From contig NZ_JAOQJG010000007.1 in NCBI RefSeq assembly GCF_025567365.1, forward strand, positions 62,001 to 126,000: DNA of 64,000 nt, written 5' to 3'. This document shows positions 34,101 through 43,289 of the stretch, in pieces (the first letter of the stretch is position 1; the number at the start of each line of letters is the position of its first letter). The notes under the pieces were generated by a model. That model was not told the origin of the DNA. It worked only from the letters and a program-made list of their open reading frames with translations, and searched no databases. The position numbers and the translations under genes are program-made. This stretch comes from Anaerostipes amylophilus (GTDB lineage Bacteria > Bacillota > Clostridia > Lachnospirales > Lachnospiraceae).

Positions 34101-35709
34101 TTGATGTTACAAGTTCCTCACGGATCGCATCGATTGGAGGGTTTGTTACCTGCGCAAATAACTGTTTAAAATAGTTAAATAATGGCTGATGGCGGTTAGA
34201 TAACACTGCAAGTGGTGTATCATTTCCCATCGCTGCAATCGCTTCTGTCCCATTTAATGCCATTGGAAGAATTGCTGTACGGATATCTTCATATGTATAT
34301 CCGAACGCTTTCATCAGTTTTTCACGTTCTTCTGCTCCGTATGTTGGAACTGGTTCATTTGGAATCTTTAAGTCTTTTAATTCCAACAGATTACTATCTA
34401 ACCATTCACCATATGGTTCTTTCTCTGCGTATTTTTCTTTGACTACATCATCTGCGATCACTTCTCCTTTGATCGTATCAACCAATAACATCTTTCCTGG
34501 ATGAAGTCTTTCTTTAACTACGATCTTTGTTGGATCGATGTCAAGAACTCCAATCTCTGATGATAAGATCAGCTGATCATCATCTGTGATATAGTATCTT
34601 GATGGACGAAGTCCGTTACGGTCAAGTACCGCTCCTACCTGATCACCGTCTGTAAAGATGATAGATGCAGGTCCATCCCATGGTTCCATCATTGTTGCAT
34701 AGTACTGATAGAAATCACGTTTCTCCTGTGAAATGACTTTATTGTTCTCCCATGGTTCTGGGATTGTGATCATGATCGCATGTGGAAGATCCATACCACT
34801 CATAACTAAGAACTCTAATGTATTATCAAGTCTTGCAGAGTCAGATCCGTTTGGGTTTACCACTGGGATCAGTTTGTGCATTTCATCTTTGAGGTACTCT
34901 GATTCCATATTCTCTTCTCTGGCAAGCATCTTATCGGCATTTCCACGGATTGTGTTGATCTCTCCGTTATGTACGATAAAACGATATGGATGAGCTTTCT
35001 CCCAGCTTGGTGTCGTATTTGTACTGAATCGTGAATGTACAAGTGCGATTGCTGATTCGTAATCTGGATCCTGAAGATCTTTAAAGAATGTACGAAGCTG
35101 TCCAACTAAGAACATACCTTTATATACGATCGTTCTGCTGGATAATGAAACGACATAAGATTCTTCATTACTTTGTTCGAATACTTTTCTTGCAATATAT
35201 AATTTACGGTCAAAATCAAGTCCTTTTTCAACGTCTGCTGGTTTTGCAACGAATCCCTGTAAGATCTTTGGCATGCATTCTACTGCTTTCTTACCAAGAA
35301 CTGCTGGTACTGTTGGAACCTCTCTCCATCCAAGGAATGTCATTCCTTCTTTCTCAACGATGATCTCGAACATCTTCTTTGCTTGACGAAGTCTTAATTC
35401 GTCATTTGGAAAGAAGAACATTCCAATTCCGTATTCTCTTTCTTTCCCGATATTGATTCCAGCTTCTTTGCAGGCTTTGTTAAAGAACTTATGTGAAATC
35501 TGAAGCATGATTCCTACACCGTCTCCTGTCTCTCCTGCTGCATCTTTTCCTGCACGATGCTCTAATGTCTCAACAATCTTCAGTGCATTATCTACTGTCT
35601 GATGATTCTTGACTCCCTTAATATTTACACAGGCACCGATACCGCAGTTATCGTGCTCAAAACTTGGATCATATAATCCAGGAATTTGATTTGTCTGTTT
35701 CATATCCAT
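31165..35709 (-). CDS. gltB: Glutamate synthase large subunit
   Basis: Protein of 1514 residues, full length. The class II glutamine amidotransferase begins after a short propeptide at Cys22 (HDNCGIGACV), followed by the central domain, the FMN-binding synthase barrel (GGKSNSGEGGERPER, SGYDGGTGAAPR), the 3Fe-4S cluster cysteines in CVMMRVCNLDTC, and a C-terminal GXGXG beta-helix. Translation may instead start two codons later (MKQ), where AAGGA spacing is better. Together with GltD it assimilates nitrogen. Confidence 0.97.
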   Translation of the reverse strand: MDMKQTNQIPGLYDPSFEHDNCGIGACVNIKGVKNHQTVDNALKIVETLEHRAGKDAAGETGDGVGIMLQISHKFFNKACKEAGINIGKEREYGIGMFFFPNDELRLRQAKKMFEIIVEKEGMTFLGWREVPTVPAVLGKKAVECMPKILQGFVAKPADVEKGLDFDRKLYIARKVFEQSNEESYVVSLSSRTIVYKGMFLVGQLRTFFKDLQDPDYESAIALVHSRFSTNTTPSWEKAHPYRFIVHNGEINTIRGNADKMLAREENMESEYLKDEMHKLIPVVNPNGSDSARLDNTLEFLVMSGMDLPHAIMITIPEPWENNKVISQEKRDFYQYYATMMEPWDGPASIIFTDGDQVGAVLDRNGLRPSRYYITDDDQLILSSEIGVLDIDPTKIVVKERLHPGKMLLVDTIKGEVIADDVVKEKYAEKEPYGEWLDSNLLELKDLKIPNEPVPTYGAEEREKLMKAFGYTYEDIRTAILPMALNGTEAIAAMGNDTPLAVLSNRHQPLFNYFKQLFAQVTNPPIDAIREELVTSTTVYVGKEGNILDEKPENCRVLKVHNPILTDTDLLKIKSMNKEGFKVVELPIIYYKNTSLEKALDRLFVETDRAYRDGANIIILSDRGVDENHVAIPSLLAVSAMHQYLIKTKRRTSVALILESGEPREVHHFATLLGYGACAVNPYLALQGIKKLIDENMLQKDYYAAVEDYTNAILHGIVKIASKMGISTLQSYQGSQIFEAIGINSDVIEKYFTNTVSRVEGISLKDIEADVDARHDTAFDPLGLENDLTLESSGSHKCRSGKEQHLYNPQTIHTLQVATRTGSYELFKQYTDMIDKELEPGNLRGLMEFNYPEKGIPIEKVESVDSIVKRFKTGAMSYGSISGEAHETLAIAMNKLGGKSNSGEGGERPERLKVGRDGLNRCSAIKQVASGRFGVTSEYLVSAKEIQIKMAQGAKPGEGGHLPGKKVYPWIAKTRHSTAGVSLISPPPHHDIYSIEDLAQLIYDCKNANRDARISVKLVSEAGVGTVASGVAKAGAQVILISGYDGGTGAAPRNSIYNAGLPWELGLAEAHQNLLMNDLRNKVIVETDGKLMSGRDVAIAAMLGAEEFGFATAPLVTLGCVMMRVCNLDTCPVGVATQNPELRKRFAGKPEYVINFMRFIAQELREYMAKLGVATVDELVGRTDLLKPNAKAAEKHVDLSKILGYKYDPAQKMDYNHKNVYDFKLEKTADMKVLMKELMPALEKKQKKIIQLDVTNIDRTFGTIFGSEITKRWGEQALDDDTYIVKCNGAGGQSFGAFIPKGLTLQLVGDSNDYFGKGLSGGKLILCPPTGVKFKAEDNIIVGNVALYGATSGKAFINGVAGERFCVRNSGATAVVEGVGDHGCEYMTGGRVLVLGPTGKNFAAGMSGGVAYVLDEDSKLYKNLNKEMVSVETVTSKYDVIELKDMLKEHVAYTNSEKGKEILKDFEQYLPKFKKIMPNDYKAMLNLIVQMEERGLSSEQAQMEAFNMKANAGK

Positions 35710-35747
35710 TCATCCTTTCTCGCTGTGTTCTCTCGTTGTTTTTTCTT

Positions 35748-35776
35748 ATCATATCGAAATTTTCCCTAGTTGTAAA
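35748..35776 (-). promoter_or_regulatory. Promoter of gltBD
   Basis: Minus-strand TTTACA (35771-35776) and TATGAT (35748-35753), 17-nt spacer. The rest of the gap to 36026 is AT-rich and carries the plus-strand promoter of the MATE gene. Confidence 0.6.
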
Positions 35777-35893
35777 GTATGAATTTTCTTAAGTTGTCAG
35801 ATAATTAGACTTCTTGAGATTATATATAGTTATTTTCTGATAATATATTAAATTATCTCTTATTTTCTCGTTTATTAAGCACTATTTCTCAAA

Positions 35894-35938
35894 AACTTTT
35901 TTAAAAAAGTTGTACTATTTTGTCATTTATACTATACT
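35894..35938 (+). promoter_or_regulatory. MATE gene promoter with an 18-bp palindrome on the -35
   Basis: TTGTAC (35910-35915) and TATACT (35933-35938), 17-nt spacer. The perfect palindrome AACTTTTTTAAAAAAGTT (35894-35911) overlaps the -35 and could be an operator or simply AT-rich bent DNA. Confidence 0.45.
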
Positions 35939-36026
35939 AAATAACGTCCGTTTCGATTAAATTTAATCATTTGGACCATTTTTATAACATTGATATATTA
36001 ATTAGAAAGAAGAGGTTTTATTTATT

Positions 36027-37382
36027 ATGAATGAACAAAAGACAAATCCTCTCGGTACTGAGAAGATTTCTAGCTTGCTTCTTCGTTTTGCAATTCCAAG
36101 CATTATCGCTATGGTCGTAAGTGCTTTATATAATATGGTAGACCAGTTTTTTATTGGCCGAAGCGTTGGAATGCTTGGAAATGCCGCAACGAATGTTGCT
36201 TTCCCATTAGTCATCACTTGTACTTCCATCGCTTTAATGTGTGGAATTGGTGGCGCTGCAAACTTTAACCTTTGCATGGGACGACGCGAAAAGAATGAAG
36301 CAGCTTCCTTCGCTGGAAATGCGATCACCATGCTATTTTCACTTGGTGTGATTCTTTGCATCGTGACAAGACTATTTTTAAAACCAATGATGATCTTATT
36401 TGGAGCAACTTCTAGTGTTTTAAATTATTCTTTAACCTACACCGGAATTACATCCCTTGGTTTTCCATTTTTGATCTTAACAACTGGAGGTACAAATCTT
36501 GTACGTGCTGATGGAAGTCCAAAGTTTTCTATGGCTTGTACTTTGACTGGTGCAATCATTAATACGATCCTTGATCCTACATTGATTTTTGGTTTTCATA
36601 TGGGAATTGCCGGTGCTGCATGGGCAACTGTGATCGGGCAGATTGTTTCTGGTATTATGGTAATCTTATATTTAAGAAAATTTAAGACCGTCGATCTGAC
36701 ATTGAAAAGATTAAAACCACACCCACATTATATCGGAAGAATTGTTTCCCTTGGTATGGCACCATTTTTTAATCAGGTTTCTATGATGGTCGTACAGATC
36801 GTTATGAACAATGTTTTAATCCGATATGGTGCAAAATCTTCTTACGGAAGCGATATCCCTCTAGCATGTGCCGGGATCATCACAAAGATCAATATGATCT
36901 TTTTCTCCATTAATATTGGTATTTCCCAAGGATTACAGCCAATCATCAGTTATAACTATGGTGCGAAGAAACTGGATCGTGTGCGAGAAGCCTATTTAAA
37001 AGCTGCAATCTCTGCAACGATCATCAGTACGGTTTCTTTTATCTGCTTCCAGTTGTTCCCACGACAGATCATTGGAATCTTTGGTTCTGAGAGTGAAGCT
37101 TACTTCCGTTTTGCTGAGAAGTTCTTTCGAATTTTCTTGTTTTGTACTTTTATTAATGGTTTACAGCCAATTACTGCGAACTTTTTTACGGCGATTGGAA
37201 AGGCGAACCGTGGTATTTTCCTTTCATTGACCAGACAGGTTATTTTCTTGCTGCCATTGATGATCATTCTGCCGATTTTCTTTGGAATTGAGGGAGTTAT
37301 GTTTTCAGCACCAATTGCGGATGGATTTGCGGCGATATGTGCGATTACATTTGCGGTACATGAATTACGATCATTTCATTAG
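36027..37382 (+). CDS. MATE family efflux transporter
   Basis: Membrane exporter of 451 residues with twelve predicted helices in two related halves, starting LLLRFAIPSIIAMVVSALYNMVDQFFIGRSVG and with the repeated counterpart IVSLGMAPFFNQVSMMVVQIVMNN. MATE proteins expel cationic drugs or metabolites against Na+ or H+. The motif GISQGLQPIISYNYGAKKLDRVREAY near 300 is typical of the DinF/NorM-like branch. Substrate unknown. It lies 18 bases before an acyltransferase gene, so the two may be co-transcribed. Confidence 0.92.
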   Translation: MNEQKTNPLGTEKISSLLLRFAIPSIIAMVVSALYNMVDQFFIGRSVGMLGNAATNVAFPLVITCTSIALMCGIGGAANFNLCMGRREKNEAASFAGNAITMLFSLGVILCIVTRLFLKPMMILFGATSSVLNYSLTYTGITSLGFPFLILTTGGTNLVRADGSPKFSMACTLTGAIINTILDPTLIFGFHMGIAGAAWATVIGQIVSGIMVILYLRKFKTVDLTLKRLKPHPHYIGRIVSLGMAPFFNQVSMMVVQIVMNNVLIRYGAKSSYGSDIPLACAGIITKINMIFFSINIGISQGLQPIISYNYGAKKLDRVREAYLKAAISATIISTVSFICFQLFPRQIIGIFGSESEAYFRFAEKFFRIFLFCTFINGLQPITANFFTAIGKANRGIFLSLTRQVIFLLPLMIILPIFFGIEGVMFSAPIADGFAAICAITFAVHELRSFH

Positions 37383-37400
37383 AAACAGAGGTATTGTTTT

Positions 37401-38399
37401 ATGATTTCAAAACATAAAGACCTTGCAATTGTATTTGTACGTGCAATTTCCATGTTAATTATCGTTATATATCATTATAGTTGTTCATTAGTTCAAGATC
37501 ATATTACAAATAAACATCTTCCTTTATATGGTTATGCATCTGGCCGCTGGGGACAATCAGCGGTCTATACATTTCTAATCATCAGTGGATATGTATTATT
37601 TATGAATTACGCTTCTCATTTTTCATTCAAAAAATATTATTACCGCAGATTTCGAAGTATTTACCCTTCTTTTTGGCTTGTATGGCTTGCCGTATTTATT
37701 ATTCGATCCATGCAACACCAAACAATTTTTTGGGGTGGGAATCCTATCTATATTCTTTTTTCAATAATAGGTATAGATGGATATTTTTTACCAAATGGTA
37801 TAGGATATTATTCAGTTGGTGAATGGTTTTTAGGTGTTATAATTCTTATTTATATCTTATTTCCTGTTTTTTTAACATTATGGAAAAATCATCGATCTGT
37901 TGTTTATATGATCATAAGTGCCATTTTTATTCTTCAAATCATATGTGATCTTGGAAGAACCGATTTTTTTGTATGCACAGCGTCTTTTCTTGCTGGAATA
38001 TGGTTTTATGAACATCGAAACTTTTTATTAAGTAAATGGACATCTTTTATTTCTTTCGGTATTATTTTAGTACTATGTAATATAGATTTTCGTTCTTATT
38101 TTGGTGACAATTTTCCAATTGTTTTTATGGGTTTTATTTTATTTATTTTTCTGTACTCTTTCGGATATTTTGTAATGAAATTTAATTTTCCATTCATATC
38201 TTTTCTTGCAAAATACAGTTATCAAGCAATGCTTGTCCATCATGTTCTGACTTTCTGGATCATAAGATTTTGTGGTATGTTTAGAATTTCTGTTTATATT
38301 GGGTTGATTTTTGAACTTCTTGCCACTTATATTGGCGCATTCATAGTAAAAAAATCAGAAAAATATATTTTCAGTTTTCTGCCTGATCAGCTAAAATAA
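37401..38399 (+). CDS. Membrane acyltransferase, family 3 (OafA-like)
   Basis: Integral membrane protein of 332 residues with about ten helices. The N-terminal MISKHKDLAIVFVRAISMLIIVIYHY includes the conserved RxxSMLxIVxYH pattern of acyltransferase family 3, followed by RFRSIYPSFWLVW. Members transfer acetyl or other acyl groups to surface polysaccharides. The gene is very AT-rich compared with the housekeeping genes and may be recently acquired. No glycan cluster surrounds it. Confidence 0.83.
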   Translation: MISKHKDLAIVFVRAISMLIIVIYHYSCSLVQDHITNKHLPLYGYASGRWGQSAVYTFLIISGYVLFMNYASHFSFKKYYYRRFRSIYPSFWLVWLAVFIIRSMQHQTIFWGGNPIYILFSIIGIDGYFLPNGIGYYSVGEWFLGVIILIYILFPVFLTLWKNHRSVVYMIISAIFILQIICDLGRTDFFVCTASFLAGIWFYEHRNFLLSKWTSFISFGIILVLCNIDFRSYFGDNFPIVFMGFILFIFLYSFGYFVMKFNFPFISFLAKYSYQAMLVHHVLTFWIIRFCGMFRISVYIGLIFELLATYIGAFIVKKSEKYIFSFLPDQLK

Positions 38400-38405
38400 T
38401 GCCAT

Positions 38406-38466
38406 AATAAAAAGATACACAACCGATTTTATATTACTTTCAAATTGATTGTGTATCCTTTTTTTA
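38406..38466. terminator. Bidirectional terminator after acyltransferase gene
   Basis: GATACACAA-x-CGAT and ATTGATTGTGTATC-type arms pair around an AT-rich loop, followed by CTTTTTTT on the plus strand and a T-run on the minus strand. Confidence 0.7.
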
Positions 38467-38467
38467 T

Positions 38468-39823
38468 TTATAGCTTTTCTACTTCACAACTATGCTTCTT
38501 CGTTTTTCTATCATAACTGATTCCAACTGCTAATATACTTCCTTCATATGCTGAAATTTCTCCAATTTTTCCTTGGAATTTCAATTGGTAATTCTTCTCT
38601 TTAATCTGTTCTATTGCTTCCTGTGGCGTATGATTTATTTTAAGTTCTAAAATGATTCCAGGTATATCATTTCTTTTTGGATAGAAGATAAAATCCACAA
38701 ATCCTTTTCCTGCTTTATCTTCTCTCTCAACACGATATTCATCTCTTGCAGAAAGATATACTAAATTTACAATTGCTGAATAAATCTGGTCTTTTGTATA
38801 TAAATCATTTGCTGTTGCTGCATATTGCTGCATTTTTGCCGGAACACGTTCTCCCGCAACCATCAATACAATATCATTTCTCACATCCGCTATATTTCCT
38901 TTGATATAGTTGAAAATGGAATCGTAAGTTCCCGAACTTGTCCAATAGTTTGCCAGTTGGTTATCTCTTAATGCACAGACAACACATCTTGGATTATATA
39001 AATAATCTCCTGCTGCCGCTCGATAACCATCATACCATTCTTTTAATTCAATTCTTAAAATCTTCGGGTTCTTTGTTATCTTTTTATAAATATTATAAAG
39101 CTGATCCACTTCCTCATCCAAAAAGCCAAAATATTCACTGTATTTTTCTTTGCATGCCATATCATACTCATCAAACATATTTAATTCCGATCCATCGGAA
39201 TATTTTGCAATTGGAAGAATTCCTGTCATATAAGTCATTTGAACATATGGGCGGTCTTTTAATAAATTACTTAAAAACTGGATATACTGCTTTTTATTTT
39301 CTTCCGTAATAAAATCTTTATGGAAAATAAAATCCCATTCATCCAAAACAAAAACAAAACGTTCCTGACTGCATTCTTCAAAAATCGTCTCTAGCACATC
39401 CGCCGCAGAATCATCTTCGTAAACTTCGATCTGTGGATATTTCTTTTTCAAATCTCTGATCAACGTTATTTCGATTTTCCCTATATAATCAGCATATGAA
39501 TCACAGGATCTTGATATCTTACTAAAATCAATAGAAATCACATTATATTTATTTCTGTATTCTTTATATTTCGTATTACCGGCAATCTTTAATCTTCCAA
39601 AAATCGAATCTGAATCCACTTTTTTGCTCAAAAATGCTGCGATCATATTAGCCATGATCGTTTTTCCAAAACGTCTTGGTCTTGTGATACAAACATGCTG
39701 ATTCCCTGCATCCAAAACAGGGAACAATTCTGTCAGCAATAATGATTTATCTACAAAATATGGCTGATTTGCTTCACCTTGATATAACGCATATGGAATT
39801 GAACTATTTAGATATCTTCCCAT
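38468..39823 (-). CDS. DUF1703-type AAA-ATPase with PD-(D/E)XK nuclease tail
   Basis: Protein of 451 residues. The N-terminal AAA-ATPase-like domain has a P-loop-like TRPRRFGKT (K54) and a Walker B region FVFVLDEWDFIF; the C-terminal DUF1703 domain carries a nuclease-like core VDFIFYPKR with ILELK, the D...ExK arrangement of PD-(D/E)XK folds, then EAIEQIKEKNY. This family is widely duplicated in gut Firmicutes and Bacteroidetes and its job is unknown. It is 55 bases downstream of the HEAT-repeat-like gene. A second, different copy lies at 49190-50887. Confidence 0.88.
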   Translation of the reverse strand: MGRYLNSSIPYALYQGEANQPYFVDKSLLLTELFPVLDAGNQHVCITRPRRFGKTIMANMIAAFLSKKVDSDSIFGRLKIAGNTKYKEYRNKYNVISIDFSKISRSCDSYADYIGKIEITLIRDLKKKYPQIEVYEDDSAADVLETIFEECSQERFVFVLDEWDFIFHKDFITEENKKQYIQFLSNLLKDRPYVQMTYMTGILPIAKYSDGSELNMFDEYDMACKEKYSEYFGFLDEEVDQLYNIYKKITKNPKILRIELKEWYDGYRAAAGDYLYNPRCVVCALRDNQLANYWTSSGTYDSIFNYIKGNIADVRNDIVLMVAGERVPAKMQQYAATANDLYTKDQIYSAIVNLVYLSARDEYRVEREDKAGKGFVDFIFYPKRNDIPGIILELKINHTPQEAIEQIKEKNYQLKFQGKIGEISAYEGSILAVGISYDRKTKKHSCEVEKL

Positions 39824-39878
39824 GAGTTGGATTCCTCCTTATTTTGGTTCTTATTATACATTATTTTACTGACTTCGT

Positions 39879-41249
39879 CTATTCACCAAAAACACTCTTC
39901 TCCAATCCCCAATTCCAAAACTTCTCATAATCTTCTTCAATACAGATACATGAAAAATTCTCTGGTTTTACAATCCTCTTTAGAACATCCATCTGTAAAA
40001 ATGTCTCATAGCTATATAATTGTTCCAATGGAATATCATCGATTTCGTGTAGTGTTACATATTTTGTATGTTGTTTCACTTTTTCTTTTAGCTCTATGTA
40101 ATAATCCGTATCCGGGCTTGTTAGTCTGCCAATGAGATGATAAATTGCAGGAATATCTTTGGTACATTTCAAAGCTTTTTTTGCATATCTTAAGGCTCTT
40201 TTATTTGATACTTCATAATCACTAAGTGCAACTTCCCAAACTGCCCTCAAATATAAGATGATTGCTTCATTTTCTCTTGAACCATTCTCTTCCAGCCATT
40301 CTTGATATACATTAACTTCATCATTTCCATAGAGACTTTCAATGTAACTTCCAAAAATGTAAAAACATTCATCTTTTATTTTTTCTTTATTGTCTCTTAA
40401 CAGATTTAAAACGATTTCTTGTCGATCATCATGGATTGGATAATATAATTCGAAAATACATCTTTGTAAAATATGTTCCGAATCCTCTGGAATCTGTTCA
40501 TAAAAATTTCTTTCCTTGGAATAAATGATTTCTGTCGGCTTTCCTAATGTTTTACGAATGGAACGAATTAAACGTTCTCTGAATATACGGTTATATCGTT
40601 CTTCGTGTTTCATATTTAAATGTAATTTTTGTTCCATTTTTTGTAATAACTGTTTATGATCATCTAATAATTTTTTATCATTTAAGTTATTTTCTATAAT
40701 CATTCTATCTATTGTATACAAAACATAATGCCTTATGTCATCATCTTTAGATTTTAAATCTTTTAAGATTTCATAAATATATTTTTTTTCCTGCGTTACA
40801 TAATATAATTCCGCATAAGTACTATAAACTGCCCTTCTGTCTTTCTTTAACTTTGATAATATTTCATGCATCCTTTTTTCTATAACATCATCAGACAGTT
40901 TTCTCTTAAATCCAATATATCCTATCATATCAACAATATCATATTTTATAAAATCCGTGCACTCTTCAAACTCTTCCAATAAACTTGCAAAATCCTCTGC
41001 CTTAATAAAATTTGCCAAGGATCGCACCGCCATTTCCGCAACAAGTCTGTCTTGATCTTTTACCATGACTTTTAGAATATCATAACTCCAGTCTTCTAGT
41101 TCATAAATAAGCATATCCATTACTTTTGCTTTATAATAACTGCTATTACATTGACTTAACTGCTTTATAATCTTCTTATCTTTTTTGGAAAATAGCTGGC
41201 ATTCTTCTTGTTTTCTTTGAAGTTTTGTTAATTGCTTCTTTTGATTCAT
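39879..41249 (-). CDS. HEAT-repeat-like helical protein
   Basis: Cytosolic protein of 456 residues. The start is MNQKKQLTKLQ at 41249 (GAGGGGTGG site); an alternative GTG lies 5 codons upstream. Residues about 30-210 look like consecutive two-helix repeats (AKVMDMLIYELEDWSYDILKVM, RLVAEMAVRSLANFI, KYDIVDMIGYIG), consistent with HEAT/ARM scaffolds; the second half is a tetratricopeptide-like helical region. Such scaffolds bind proteins or nucleic acids. No catalytic motif is seen. The gene precedes the DUF1703 gene on the same strand; a functional link is possible but unproven. Confidence 0.68.
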   Translation of the reverse strand: MNQKKQLTKLQRKQEECQLFSKKDKKIIKQLSQCNSSYYKAKVMDMLIYELEDWSYDILKVMVKDQDRLVAEMAVRSLANFIKAEDFASLLEEFEECTDFIKYDIVDMIGYIGFKRKLSDDVIEKRMHEILSKLKKDRRAVYSTYAELYYVTQEKKYIYEILKDLKSKDDDIRHYVLYTIDRMIIENNLNDKKLLDDHKQLLQKMEQKLHLNMKHEERYNRIFRERLIRSIRKTLGKPTEIIYSKERNFYEQIPEDSEHILQRCIFELYYPIHDDRQEIVLNLLRDNKEKIKDECFYIFGSYIESLYGNDEVNVYQEWLEENGSRENEAIILYLRAVWEVALSDYEVSNKRALRYAKKALKCTKDIPAIYHLIGRLTSPDTDYYIELKEKVKQHTKYVTLHEIDDIPLEQLYSYETFLQMDVLKRIVKPENFSCICIEEDYEKFWNWGLEKSVFGE

Positions 41250-41660
41250 ATGACCACCCCTCACTTCTTAAATTTTTAGAAATGCATTGATGTTACTTAA
41301 TTATTCAATCCTATTACCTGCACTTTATAAATCATATATGCGTTCATTCTTAAATTTTTGGCTTTAGGTAAGATCGTTAAACTATATAAGTAAGATTTTA
41401 TTGTTTTTCCTCATTGTTTCTTCCTCTATGTACCACCAGCTTAATTCCTATACCTTCAACTTTATTGTTCCTAATCATTTATCCGTTTTATTGTTTTATA
41501 TTTTAACAATAACATACTATATTTTTGAATTCAAATCATTTATATAAAGCATTTTTTAACAATTTCTGTTTGTCGAAAACTTTATTGGAATCCTATAAAC
41601 TATATCCAGCATTCCCTCTGTCTATGAAAATCTTAATTTTAAAACCAAGTAGCCTTCAGG

Positions 41661-41863
41661 TATAAAATGAAACAGACACATATATTAGGGTTCGAAATGA
41701 TAGAATTTCCATAGGCTTTTTTGAAAAATCGCAGCAAAGATGGCTGCATGTTTGAGCCGTAGGCGAGTTTGCAGAGGAATCTTTGCGAATCAGCGTTTTG
41801 CAAAAAAGCCGTCAATGGAATTCGTTTTTCAAACCCTAATATATGTGTCTGTTTCATTTTATA
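41661..41863. repeat. 203-bp palindromic MITE-like element
   Basis: The two ends are perfect 32-nt inverted repeats (41661-41692 and 41832-41863), and the complement continues imperfectly inward to about 41723 and 41801. A further internal pair (GCAAAGAT / ATCTTTGC) and a central GAGCCGTAGGCGAGTTTGCA segment complete a long foldback. The short open frames that cross it in both directions are artefacts of the palindrome. I know comparable GC-richer foldbacks from other Lachnospiraceae genomes. The 390 bases before it (41265-41640) are AT-rich with no gene that I can support. Confidence 0.8.
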
Positions 41864-41898
41864 CTCGATACACTACTGTTTGTTTTATAAATTAAATT

Positions 41899-43074
41899 TT
41901 AGAATGTCACATCCTTACCATAATAAATACATTCCAATATCTTCTCCATATCCTCAACAGATGTTTCTCTCGGATTAGATCCCGTACAAGCATCTCCAAC
42001 TGCTCTCTCTGCGATCATATGTTTCTTCTCAATAAATTCTTCTTCATTTACTCCGAAATCTTTCAGATTAGACACAATATTAAGACTTGCTCTCAAATCT
42101 TCTACTGCTTTGATCAGTGATAAAGTTAATGCCTTATCTGTAACTCCAGGAAGTCCTAATTTTCTTGCGATCATTGCGAATCTGTCTTCACAGACTTTGG
42201 CATTGTACTGGATGACATATGGAAGATAGATTGCATTTGCACATCCATGAGGAATGTGTCCTGTATCAAAGACTGCTCCTGTCTTATGGGCTAAGGAATG
42301 TACGATTCCAAGCAGTGCGTTAGAAAATGCCATTCCTGCCAGGCACTGTGCGATATGCATGTTTCCTCTTGCTTGCATGTCCCCTTCATAAGATGCTTTC
42401 AGGTTATCAAAGATCATCTCGATCGCATGGATCGCTAACGGATCTGAGAATGGAGAATGTAATCCTGCAACGTAAGCTTCGATTGCATGAGTTAATGCAT
42501 CCATTCCTGTATGTGCTGTTAATGTCTGTGGCATGGTCTCTGCCAATGATGGATCTACGATCGCTACATCTGGTGTGATCTCAAAATCAGCCAGTGGGTA
42601 TTTGATTCCTGTACTGTAATCTGTAATTACTGAGAATGCCGTTACCTCTGTTGCTGTTCCTGAGGTTGATGGAATTGCGATAAATGTTGCTTTATTACGA
42701 AGTGGTGGGATTGTAAATGGATCTTTGATGTCATCAAAGGTTGTCTGTGGATGCTCATAAAATACCCACATTGCCTTTGCTGCATCAATTGGTGATCCTC
42801 CACCCATTGCGATGATCAGGTCTGGTTCAAATTCCTGCATCACTTTGGCACCTTTCATAACAGTTTCTACAGATGGATCTGGTTCGATTCCTTCGATCAG
42901 TTTTGTTTCAATTCCAGCTTCTTTCAAATATCCAACAACCTTGTCAACAAATCCAAAACGTTTCATAGATCCGCCGCCTAGGCATAATACTGCTTTGTTT
43001 CCTTTGATTGTTTTTAGTGTCTCTAATGCGTTTTCTCCGAAGTATAAATCTCTTGGTAATGTAAATCTTGCCAT
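41899..43074 (-). CDS. Iron-containing alcohol dehydrogenase
   Basis: Group III alcohol dehydrogenase of 391 residues. The start at 43074 (MARFTL) follows AAAGGAG; the ATG 16 codons earlier is part of the leader. Nucleotide-binding GGGSPIDAAKAMW near 97 and the metal-ligand region GIVHSLAHKTGAVFDTGHIPHGCANAIYLPYV (H-x3-H and H) identify Fe-dependent butanol/propanediol/lactaldehyde-type dehydrogenases. NAD(P)H-dependent reduction of aldehydes in fermentation is likely. It is not a GldA-type glycerol dehydrogenase, so it would not be a one-to-one match for the hydroxyacetone reductase of the E. coli pathway. Confidence 0.9.
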   Translation of the reverse strand: MARFTLPRDLYFGENALETLKTIKGNKAVLCLGGGSMKRFGFVDKVVGYLKEAGIETKLIEGIEPDPSVETVMKGAKVMQEFEPDLIIAMGGGSPIDAAKAMWVFYEHPQTTFDDIKDPFTIPPLRNKATFIAIPSTSGTATEVTAFSVITDYSTGIKYPLADFEITPDVAIVDPSLAETMPQTLTAHTGMDALTHAIEAYVAGLHSPFSDPLAIHAIEMIFDNLKASYEGDMQARGNMHIAQCLAGMAFSNALLGIVHSLAHKTGAVFDTGHIPHGCANAIYLPYVIQYNAKVCEDRFAMIARKLGLPGVTDKALTLSLIKAVEDLRASLNIVSNLKDFGVNEEEFIEKKHMIAERAVGDACTGSNPRETSVEDMEKILECIYYGKDVTF

Positions 43075-43166
43075 AACTACATCTCCTTTTACCTGGATGA
43101 CCGAAATTGAACTTATCCTCATATATCTGAATATCCGATTTCAATCGATTGTTTCGCTACAAATAC

Positions 43167-43195
43167 ATAGTACACTATTGTTAAAATTTTATCAA
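43167..43195 (-). promoter_or_regulatory. Promoter of alcohol dehydrogenase gene
   Basis: Minus-strand TTGATA (43190-43195) and TACTAT (43167-43172), 17-nt spacer; a 10-bp palindrome CAATCGATTG lies near 43142-43151 downstream of it. Confidence 0.55.
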
Positions 43196-43240
43196 TGCTT
43201 TCTTGCAACTTTTTTTCATTTATTCATATGTATAAATAGC

Positions 43241-43275
43241 AAAAAGAACCTTGTACAATTACAAGATCCTTTTTC
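43241..43275 (-). terminator. Terminator of the queuosine operon
   Basis: Minus-strand GGATCTTGTA pairs with TACAAGGTTC, then TTTTTG, 15 bases after the queC stop. Confidence 0.75.
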
Positions 43276-43289
43276 TCTTTTGTATATTC

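Noticed and set aside
41639..41978. Open frames of about 70 residues in both directions across the palindromic element
   Set aside because: The two products share the same motifs because the DNA is palindromic; neither has a ribosome site and both depend on the repeat sequence.
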